Assembly: GCA_036897625.1 (NCBI GenBank)
Contig: JAYMTA010000230.1
Location: 1 to 34,064, forward strand
Length of the DNA stretch: 34,064 nucleotides
Direction: 5' to 3'
DNA from: Pelargonium cotyledonis
Taxonomy: Eukaryota > Streptophyta > Magnoliopsida > Geraniales > Geraniaceae
The stretch's first letter is position 1. Every line of letters begins with the position of its first letter. Shown here one piece after another: positions 12,510-21,469 of this stretch. The notes under the pieces are model-generated. The model was not told the origin of the DNA. It saw only the letters and a list, made by a program, of their open reading frames with translations, and ran no database searches. Both the position numbers and the translations under genes were made by a program.

Positions 12510-13246
12510 AAGTGCGTATTTAAAATTTTAGATTAATTAAGAATCAAATTTTGTCCACTTAAGAAAATGATGTAATAATTATTTTACTCTTTGTTACAAC
12601 GTTGTTTAATAGAATTGCATGACATCCTTTGTGGCATCCACCTATGGCAACTCTCGATTGAGAGAAGAGCTCGTCATAAAGAATCTTGAAATCCTTATTT
12701 GGGATTGATTCTTGATCGAGTGTAGAGCTTCATATTCTATTGTAGTGATTTATGTTATCTAGAAGCTTAGATATTGATGCTCCTAAAATTTGTTATACTG
12801 TAATAAAAACACGACTCTTACAAACTCATCGTTAATTTTTACAGAAAAGATAGAAAAATGAGTGTACGATGGGGTTTGAAATCAAATTCTACTTTGTATA
12901 TCACTTGTCATTTGACGTGCAATCTAAATTATAGTTGGTGTTTTGTTACACCAACTACAGTATGAGCCAAAGAGTTTGTGAAAGTGTTATCACTGATCGG
13001 TCATGAAGTCTCACTAATATATCCTCATAACAATCTAGTAATTAATCTTTTACAAACTGATCTTTAAATAATTAGCAGCATTTTTTATGGAATAGTTTTC
13101 AAGATACTACCTGCCAAGTCCCAGCAATACGAAATGTTTGCATGCTGCACTATCTACACCACACAAATCAGAACGGAACCCAGAAAGATTCTTTGCAAGA
13201 TGCAAGCAAATGAATGGCTGATCTGTCATTAAGATGCTTATTATAG
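12510..13246. other. Intergenic, partly the 3' portion of the MIR164 transcription unit
   Basis: This is AT-rich sequence with no protein gene I recognise. The right end (about 13130-13246) probably belongs to the second exon or 3' flank of the microRNA transcript. A 41-codon frame on the minus strand (start about 13223, beginning MTDQPFICLH) matches nothing I know and is best left uncalled. Confidence 0.5.
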
Positions 13247-13327
13247 CTAATGAGACAAGTAACTATGAGGTTCCGATCTTGTTAACATCAGTCTATGTAA
13301 TGGCAAGCTAATTAATACTATTGCATC

Positions 13328-13485
13328 CTGCAGTTTGCACAAAGTTAGCAATAAGAAGGAAGAAGAAGAAACAAATGCTAAGGTCGAGCAATTCGATTTG
13401 CTCAGGCTTGCCATATTGCGAACATATACTATATACACTACATTACTACATTCAGGTCACGACACAAAACTACCAAAAACCGTAC
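13328..13485 (-). other. Predicted intron in the MIR164 primary transcript
   Basis: On the minus strand the donor AAG|GTACGG is at 13485. The acceptor, at 13328, is preceded by a strong pyrimidine tract (TTTCTTCTTCTTCC) and a near-ideal branch site TTGCTAAC about 20 bases before CAG|G. It lies about 45 bases 3' of the microRNA hairpin. Introns are common in plant primary microRNA transcripts. The prediction rests on motif quality only. Confidence 0.55.
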
Positions 13486-13530
13486 CTTCATAGCTGGTGG
13501 GAGAGCTGAATATTCACTAGTTCCGGATAA

Positions 13531-13635
13531 AGGAGAGGATCCAAGATGGAGAGCAAGAGCACAAGCCAAATTCTCAGACATGGTGCTGTAGATCTAGCAT
13601 GTGCCCTGCTTCTCCAGCATGGACAAGCCGCTCCC
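13531..13635 (-). ncRNA. MIR164: MIR164 microRNA precursor hairpin (miR164 family)
   Basis: The minus strand at 13616-13596 reads TGGAGAAGCAGGGCAC followed by ATGCT: 21 nt that match the miR164 family apart from G-to-A at position 17 and the last base. The opposite arm at 13565-13545 (CTTGTGCTCTTGC, then TCTCCATC) pairs with it across nearly the whole length with a few mismatches and G-U pairs. Its position leaves the 2-nt 3' overhang of a DCL1 duplex, and it resembles known miR164 star strands. The loop is about 28 nt. The stem extends outward through TCCA/TGGA and GGAG/CTCC. miR164 guides cleavage of NAC transcription factor mRNAs (CUC1/CUC2, NAC1, ORE1 types), which control organ boundaries, lateral roots and ageing. 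Its place next to the AlkB gene parallels Arabidopsis MIR164B (At5g01747) beside At5g01780. Short peptide frames across this stretch are by-products of the hairpin sequence. Confidence 0.93.
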
Positions 13636-13649
13636 TGTTTGCCATCTTC

Positions 13650-13695
13650 ACAGTGTATTACAAGAACTGGTACAGAAGTGTATATATAGGAGTTT
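13650..13695 (-). promoter_or_regulatory. TATA box and start region of MIR164
   Basis: On the minus strand TCCTATATATACAC lies at about 13692-13679. Transcription would then start roughly 25-35 bases on, near 13655-13650, only ~20 bases before the base of the hairpin. The start position is inferred from TATA spacing alone. Confidence 0.6.
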
Positions 13696-14225
13696 AGATG
13701 CTGTAAAAATGTACCTGAGTTTGATGGCGTTGAGTGTTGAGCTTACTTGGATTCCACTGACAAGAATGGCAAACATCCTGTTGGTGGGTGGGTTGTTGGA
13801 GTTGTGCCACTGCTCACAATAATAAGCATTTATTTAATGTTCTTCAACCAAACGTCCAGAAGACATGTTGAACCAACTACACCTGTTAAAGTTATCGTCC
13901 AAGTTTGGCTGCCAGACAAGGGGTCCATGAAGTGGCATAAGTGGTAGCTGTTTCAGGGAAACGGGGCAACATACAAATCTAACGCACCAACTATAGTTAT
14001 CAAGTGATGAAAAGAAATGAGATTTGAGGGAGTTTAAAACTTAGCTAGTAGAGTCATAATCAAGGATGTGGCAATCCAAACATTACTCTATATTGATATG
14101 GAGTGCATGGTAATTTGAAATACATGGACTAGTTTATATATGTTGCTTGACAAAAACACTACTACAAAAATACTTCATTTACACGTATAAAATCCTGGAC
14201 TAAAACACAAGTATTTGTATGCATT
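13696..14225. other. MIR164 upstream region and AlkB 3' flank
   Basis: This is about 530 bp holding the presumed upstream regulatory region of MIR164 and the 3' UTR of the AlkB gene. A plus-strand frame at 13747-13947 is open for 66 codons but has no recognisable domain and no supporting splice sites. Confidence 0.5.
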
Positions 14226-16654
14226 TCAGTATTCTCTGAAAGTCAGATTCATATGCCCTAGGCGGAGGTTTGTTTCTTCAAGCAGGACCCTAGGGGCTGT
14301 ATTTGAGAGAATAGCAGTTACTCCATGAAAAATGTGTCTAGATTTCCCACCAAATATCAAAATATCTCCTGATTCCAGTACAACCTTTTCTGCCCTGTCA
14401 ACATCCCTTTCATCACCATATAAGAATTCTGCTGAATCTCCAATGGAAAAAGAAACCACCGGCAACCCTTTGGCAAGACTTTCTGGACTTCCGTCTTTAT
14501 CCTGAAAAAGTAGCAAAAAATTGAGATATCATTAAAGAACTCCAGAAGAAAATTCCATTATGATAGGCTCATTACTATTATAATGACAATAAGAATGTCT
14601 CTTCTACCTGATGCAGACCAAGACGCCCACTTGCCATGTAAAAATTTACAATACAAATATTGGGTGACGTACTAGGAAGAACTTTCTCTACATTTCTCAC
14701 TTTATGGTTCTTTCTTATTAGGTCATGGGAATCTTCAATAGCTTTCTGAACCAATTGACTAAACATATCAGGAATTTTTGGTGGCGTAGCACAATCATGT
14801 GGCCGGAAATCTCCATATTTGCTTGTCTCAGGATCCCAATTTTTACCAAGGCACATCATTTTCAAACTAGTTCTCTTCCATCTCCATAACCTGGTTGGTA
14901 GAAACTTCCAGTACCTATTCCCAGGTCACGGCATTGCTTCACTATTTTGACCTAATATCGTTAAGAACAAAAGATATCAGTACATGACTTACAAACACAT
15001 GAAATGATGATGATGATGTAAAGTTCGAATAAATGGAAATATAGTTCTGAATGTGTTAAGAATTGTAAGTTACCATCACAGAGGGAATGAAACACATCAA
15101 TCACTAGCATATATGGAACTCATTAATAACTTAATTGCAATTGCTTTAACTATTTTCTTTTAAGCAACCTCTAGCCTAACATACAGTCAATATTAACAAA
15201 TATATAAGAAACTGACAGCATTTAATAGAAAACCCCACGACAATATCATAGCCTCATAATTAAAAGAAGATAAATCAAAACATACAGTCAGAAAAACTCA
15301 GAGAGAGCACAAAGAAGAACCTGATCATTGAAGGAAAGAAAACCCTTGAGAAGAACCATCCCTGGCCTCAACACACTTCCATTTTGACCGTCAAGGGAGC
15401 GCTTGATTTCATTCCGCCTTTGTCTGCTCTTTTCAAGTATAGAAGGCTTTAACTTGACAGACGGTCCACTTTTCATTGGGAAGAGATCAAAGTGCTTAAC
15501 TACTTCCACATGTTCAGAATGACATGAATCTCCATTATGTTCTGTATTCTTGGGACCCTTAATCAGGGAAGCCTCACCAGACTTAGAATGTAATCTAGAC
15601 TCATCCTGCCAGTAGATAACATTTACCTTGTCCGAGAAATCAATATGCAATGCTGCAATATCACCTGTCTCATCACCCAAGGTTTTCTCTTTCTGAACTC
15701 TTCTTGCAACCCAATTTACATCCTTAGAAACAGACTGGGCAGAAATATTATCCTCGCAGGACGAAACTGAAGCAACAGACTCGGTTGGTTTTGAACCACT
15801 GGCCATAGGAATGTAAGAGCATTGTCCCTGCTGAAGTCTTACTACATTGGAAAATTCAGCATTGCCCCCGTGTGCAGGTTGCTTCTGCTTGTACATGTAC
15901 CCTGAAGAAAGTTTCTGATCAAATTGCTTTGAAACGCCACTCTGTGATCTCAGCTGGGGCTTTGTTCTTCCACCTCGGAGCATTCCATTAATGTCGTCAT
16001 TACTGCTTGGACAATCATCAGTGTAACGCACATCAGTTCGAACCTGCAGTTTGTTAAATCCAAACAACAATCAAAATCTACAGACAATTGACTTAAAGAT
16101 GAGCAAACTTATCAACTTTACAATCAAAGAAAACACTAAACAGAGTCACCATCAAATGAAATAAATTTGGTGTTTATTTCTGGTAAGTCAGTAGTGACAA
16201 CTGACAACAAATCCTGGCAAAAGAATATCATACAAAGTTGCATGGATTTTTGCAACTACCATCAATTAAACAAAGCAAATTTTGGAATTAGGCAGATTTG
16301 ATGCAAATGAGAACAAAAGCATAGGATATCGAAAAATCAGGCTACAGACTCGTGTACTTAAATTAGCAAGATCAGTAAGTGCATATTTTCAGTCGCATTA
16401 CACCAAAGAAACAGAAAATTACACAGAAATAGAGCACATATTAGTAAACAAATCAGGAAAACCTGGAACACTAAACCCTAGGTCTAACATCTAAAAACCA
16501 CTTGGAATCAAAACAACGGAAAAGGAATTTGAATCAGAGATCAAAAGAACAATCGGTAAAGATTTACCGGGTTGTGATAATGTGGTGACCGGCCACCGGC
16601 GGAAAGTGGAGAGCGCCCACTTGGAGTGGAATGCCCTCGGCCACCGCGATACAT
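14226..16654 (-). CDS. AlkB-type 2OG/Fe(II) dioxygenase, frameshifted before the catalytic core
   Basis: Four exons: 16654-16568, 16043-15321, 14951-14608, 14501-14226. The undamaged frame would give about 476 aa: a low-complexity Gly/Arg/Ser-rich start (MYRGGRGHST), a ~240-residue poorly conserved region, then the AlkB double-stranded beta-helix. Visible catalytic residues are the HxD iron ligands in LGLHQDKDG (H about 384, D about 386, split by the last intron), the distal His in GGKSRHIFHG (about 444), and the 2OG-binding Arg in NLTFR (about 474). It best fits the plant group containing Arabidopsis At5g01780 (ALKBH1D), linked to demethylation of nucleic-acid bases. In exon 3 the reading GDGREL is followed by CTA GTT TGA, while the conserved LKMMCLGKNW continues in the next frame. 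One base is therefore missing near 14866-14872, and the literal frame stops at 14864-14862 after about 299 residues. Exon 3 is 344 nt, and restoring one base makes it 345 and in phase with exon 4. Everything downstream stays open, so this is either a very recent pseudogene or a sequence error. Confidence 0.88.
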
Positions 16655-17752
16655 GATCGGATCAATTTGGCGCCAATATGGATCTAAGACTGAGACGACT
16701 AATAGGTAATAATGAAAGAGTTCAAGTGGTTTTGCGGGTTTTTGAATCTCTTATTACCTATTTTTTCTTCCTTCAGTTTGTACCATGGGTTTCCTCATTG
16801 GACCACGTTAAAACCGTTTTACTGTATTTATGTTAATTCTCATTAGAGTTTTTTTCACAGACAAATCTTTTACCTCTTCTCATAGATATATTGAGCGGAA
16901 ATCGATCACAAATACTCTTTCTACTCACGCAATCTGTGTTGTCAACTACGCCGCTATCTTTAAAATTTAGGTTTCTTTCATCATTCATTCGGAATTTCAT
17001 GTAATTGCGGTTAAAATGCGTCCTTAAAAATAAGAAAAAGAGAAGCTTGGGTGTCTTGTTAACGACTCAACACGGATGGAAAACAATAAGAAAATTTGTG
17101 GATATCAAGGCATGTTGAATCAAGCGAAATTATGATTTTCTTCTTCGTTTTTATCTAAATCTCCCTACAAGTTTTTTCAAAATGTTTTCTACACTGAGCA
17201 CGGAAATATTGTTTAGTTTGAGAACTTGGGATTAAGAGTGAAGTTGATCTCTTTTAACTCCAATTCTGCTTGAGTTTTTCTTGACAAATCATTTACCTCC
17301 TCAAGCTTCCCAAATTTTGCCATCCTATCAAATGGACCTTCAAGCAAAGCAGGTTGTTCAATTCTATGCAACCATCCTTTTCAACTCATTTTCTCTCGTT
17401 GAAACTCAAAATTCTTTGTCAAACAAATTAATCTAATTTCCGTAAAGAAAAAAAAAAGAGTACAAAAATTATACACAAAATGGTAGAACCGATTAGAGAC
17501 CCCAAAATTGCTTTGCAAAGCTGACACTTGGACCATTTCCAACCAATTCAGCTTCAGCAGCCAGACCCAAAACCAAAACCCAACTTGGACCTCATTGATC
17601 TGAAGAAAGTTTCCTATTTTCCCTTTGCCATATTCTACATTTTCATTTCTGTAAAACAACAGAGAATCAAATAAACACAGTAAAAGTAGAACAAAGAATA
17701 TATATAATTTTCCTTTTTCTCCAATACATTGTTCTGAGGCATCCAGTATCAA
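16655..17752. other. Spacer between BCD1 and AlkB genes
   Basis: This is about 1.1 kb between two minus-strand genes, comprising the 3' UTR of the BCD1-like gene and the promoter of the AlkB gene. A ~33-bp sequence is repeated at about 16846-16880 and 17272-17303 (shared GAGTTTTT, GACAAATC and TTTACCTC). I see no gene here; a 123-codon frame at 17752-17381 is continuous with the 3' UTR and has no domain. Confidence 0.55.
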
Positions 17753-20700
17753 TCATTCCAGAATCTCCCCTTCCTCTACTTCCTCCACCACTGGCACCGG
17801 GGCAGCTCCGCCGAAACCTGACAGATTCGTTATTTCTTCTTGTTCAACTTCTTTGGTCAATGTACCACCAAAGTCAAGGTAATCATCGGGATTAACGTCT
17901 GCTATGAGATCTGAGAATGCATCTATCAGACCTTGATCAAAATCAAACCTCAAGTCATCAAAATCTATTGGTTCATCGGCCTTCAAGAAGCTAGCATAAG
18001 GGCTGGCGTCGTCTGCTGCCACACTTGGCAACAGAGGCTTATCAGATGCGTTAGTTAATGATTTCCCAGGACTTGGATTCACATGCTTCATGAGATCAAA
18101 AACCTGAGGATCTGCAGAGATCCTATCTTCTATTTCCTCCTCCCTGAATGGAACACCTTTTGGGCTTGGCGCATCATTACCAACATAATCTTTAGGCTCT
18201 GATTTGAGAGTAACGGGGGGATTGCAATCTTTAACAACTTCAAAATCATAGCTGTGTGTTGGGAGAAAAACATGGATAACAGGGTACTCCAGAATCACTA
18301 GATTGGAAAATTGCTGCCTTATTGGGGCCTTTATGTCCAACTCACGGAAAGGGGACTTGGTGCCCTGCAAAAAACGCACCAACAAAAACTTAAGTTAATC
18401 ATGATCTTAAAAACATAAAATAAATAAATCCTTCAATAAGACTGAATGGTTAGTACATTCTCGCATATAGCAGAGGTTCCACCCATAACCTAACAAAACT
18501 ATTGCAGGGGGCTCATTTTTGAACTCTTGGCCAAATCAAGTGATATGTGAATAATAATAACTTAAAACTGTTAACCTTTTACCATAAACTTAAAACTAAT
18601 GTATGCACACATGTGAATATTTTTATAGTGAAATTTGGTGTTTTCATGTTCACAATAACATATTTATCAACCACCACACCAACAGAAAAAAACAAGCAAA
18701 TACCTTTGGATATGTGCGAACAAAAAACTTGAGAGAGTCTAGCTGCTCTTCAGTGAATTGCCTTAACTTGTTATTCCACGGACTAGGTTTTAGATGGTTC
18801 TCAATTACAGAGCAGAGGTTTCTGTCTTCATGCACTCTGCATCAACAATAAATCCACCAGTAAATTAAACATATAAGTATGGCCATAAGAGAAATTAAAC
18901 ACCAAGCAGAACAACTATACCATAACAAGACAAAAAAATTGTGAAATAACTTACCCATGGTCAAGTAAAGCAACATCTGTTGAGTGAAACCGCCACTCAA
19001 TTGTCCATTGGATGAACTTTTTTCTGAAAAAAATCAAACAAGCAGGAATTTTGAAGTCGTATTCTGCATTCATGTGCTCTATGAAAGGCTATCGACATTT
19101 ACAAACAAAAAAAGGCACATCAAGAGTAGCATAGAAATAAATACTCAATCTAGTCATATAATTAAACGCATAAAGGATAGGACAGCCATGAAATACGCTT
19201 GTCCAATGCTTCTCCTTCACCAGCATGTTTTACCAAACCAATCATATTTCAAATATATGAATATTCTCCTATTCGTCTTACTTGAACTGAAGTCCGGGAA
19301 TAAGCTTATGACTCAACACGAAAAAACAATAAAAAGAGGGAGAGTGTTAAGGGCTGACGAGATGACCCAACAACACTACCTTAAATGTTTGATTTGTTTC
19401 TTCTAATTGAGCGTATCATATTGTCAAACAAAGATCTCTAGGCAATACAAAATAACATGTCCAGGCAAGCATCCAAGCCCAGCCCAAATAAGCTATACAC
19501 AATCAAAGCCAGCCCCCGCAACACACTTATGTTCCAGTGCAGCTGGTTGATCCAAGTAATACTGTCACGACCTCATAAAGAAGCTCTAGAATCACTAACT
19601 CAGCAATCCTCCTTAAGCAATTATTTCACAAACATGCAGTTTGAATCTAACCAACACAGAAGTTATCATTGAAGTGAAGTACTCTACTGGCTTTGGAGAT
19701 GATTTCATCCTCCCAAAGATAAATGACTTCCATTGAACTAAGTTTGTTCTGGTTGTAACAATATGGTAAGCAAATACTTAGAACAACAGCGAAATGAAAA
19801 TTTTGATAACCTAACTACCTAAGTCATGAATCTGTATAGGACATTTCAAAGTTTTAATATCAACCATCAGGTACAGCCGTACAGAGACAGTTGTTCCTAT
19901 AATATTCGGAAAATCATATTAAAACTAATGGTGCTATATCATAAGTGATGGCAACAGAAATAAACATCCACACTTGCTTAAACATGAAAACTGAATACGA
20001 AGTCTTGTAGGTTAAAACACTCCATTACGCAGACGCACACAAATGTGCATAATTACCAGGTAAAAGTAAGCTCATAAGTTTAGTTCAAAGATATTACTTC
20101 AAATAACAAGTCAATTCATGTAAATAAAAAGTTTTGAAAGATACGAGTTAAAACTTGATTCCCAGCATGTAAGAAAAACACACGACAAAATGAAGATAAA
20201 CCACAATGTTAAATAAATGACACAAATTTATATAAGATTAATCATCAAAAACCATAGTTTGACGTGTCAACTGTCAATTATCATCAACATTAAGTTATAA
20301 GGGTATGTGCTAATGAAATTATTACCTGTGGTCGTATCTAGACTTATTTTTCTCCCTCTTTGACATTCCACTCGGGAGAAATAGGAGTTTTGTTTTCCGA
20401 TTGGCAGCAGCACTCCGAAGTCCTTTAAGGTAAACTGGTAGCCTATAATGTGGATGAGGATGAGCACAAAGCTTAGCTCTTGTTCTCCGAGCAGCTTCAG
20501 CAATCCTCTTCACTTCCTCAAGCATATTATAATCTGCACAAAGGATTGCCCAAAAGGTAACATATTAGTACCATATGGATATGGGAGGCAAAAAATCAGA
20601 AACTACCTATAAAGAATAAAAATATATAGTATTCAAAAACAGCAAAAATTAATAATTAACATGACATCAAATTGCTCAAAATCAGCTTAAGTTCACTTCA

Positions 20701-21019
20701 CAATACCATCAAACTGTACAGGTTACACTGAAACTGGGCACAGAGAGATTTACAATCCAACAATCATAATACAAAGAGAAAGTGTAAAGGTACCTGAAAT
20801 GAGAAGATTGTCATCGAACTCAGATAGCGGGACGAACTCGGTTAGCTTGTTATGGCCGTTGCAGCCAGTTCGTTGTTTATGAGCTTTGACGCACGGCAGG
20901 CTACAGGAGCGCACGGAACAACCTGGGCACCTGTACTTGGTTGGCTTCAATTTGCATTCCTCGCAAATTGCTTGCTTCTGAGAGGTATCGATCCTCGCAG
21001 CTTCTTCTTGATCTACCAT
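17753..21019 (-). CDS. BCD1-like HIT zinc-finger protein, box C/D snoRNP assembly
   Basis: Five exons: 21019-20794, 20533-20326, 19023-18955, 18836-18704, 18364-17753, in consistent phase, encode 415 aa. The N-terminus carries a HIT-type zinc finger with eight ligands: C19, C22, C31, C34, C39, C43, H47, C53. It is followed by a segment typical of BCD1/ZNHIT6: a DYN start after the finger, a long helix rich in E/R/K, then FIQWTIEWRF and DVALLDHGVHEDRNL. The C-terminal third is acidic and probably disordered, ending VEEGEILE. In yeast and animals this family (Bcd1, ZNHIT6) is a nuclear factor needed for assembly of box C/D snoRNPs, which direct rRNA 2'-O-methylation. That role is inferred for this plant copy by family. 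A telo-box (AAACCCTA on the minus strand) about 70 bp upstream of the ATG suits a ribosome-biogenesis gene. The start is the first ATG before the finger. Confidence 0.9.
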
Positions 21020-21469
21020 TTTTCAGAGAATTTCGGAGCGTTCATGAGAGAGCTGAGCTCAAGGTTTATGAACTGGGAGAGAAGCGACTAGGGTTTTTGG
21101 AAGGAGCAAGAAATTATAATTCAACAATGCGGGCCCCACCTACTCCTATTCAGACTCCCTGAGCCCCACGCTCTACTCTAAGCGCGTGCACGTCAAACTC
21201 ATCGGAGCTAAGCTCAAATCATACCCCAAAATCGTCTGATTCAAACAAATAACCGCCAACTAGAATCGTTGCTCGTCCTCGCTGTTCTTACTTCTTACTA
21301 CGAAATAAATTAGTAGTAAATTAAATTAATTCATCTTCGAAAATCTTATTTTTTTAAATAAATAAATATATATTTAATCAGACTACTTGTTTTCATTTTC
21401 TTTTTCTCACTCGAATCGCTGACACTGTCGATCTCTCGAATTCGACCACTAGGGCTTGCAGTTGCAGAC
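21020..21469. promoter_or_regulatory. Shared divergent promoter of BCD1-like and ORP3-like genes
   Basis: Only 450 bp separate the two opposed start codons. On the minus strand AAACCCTA (plus 21089-21096, ending in the GGGTTT run) forms a telo-box close to the BCD1 start. On the plus side a TATA-like stretch at about 21364-21377 and a CT-rich patch (about 21391-21412) lie ~100 and ~70 bp before the ORP3 ATG. Transcription starts were not determined. Confidence 0.6.

Noticed and set aside
13601-13822. Plus-strand open frame over the MIR164 hairpin
   Set aside because: It is the antisense reading of the microRNA precursor.
13747-13947. Plus-strand 66-codon open frame next to MIR164
   Set aside because: No domain, no splice context, no start region; overlaps the presumed MIR164 upstream region on the other strand.
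15003-15050. ATGATGA and CTGA resembling C and D boxes in an AlkB intron
   Set aside because: On the strand opposite the host gene, spacing too short, and no closing stem.
17381-17752. 123-codon minus-strand frame abutting the BCD1 stop
   Set aside because: Follows the stop codon of the BCD1-like gene directly in its 3' UTR; low complexity with no domain.
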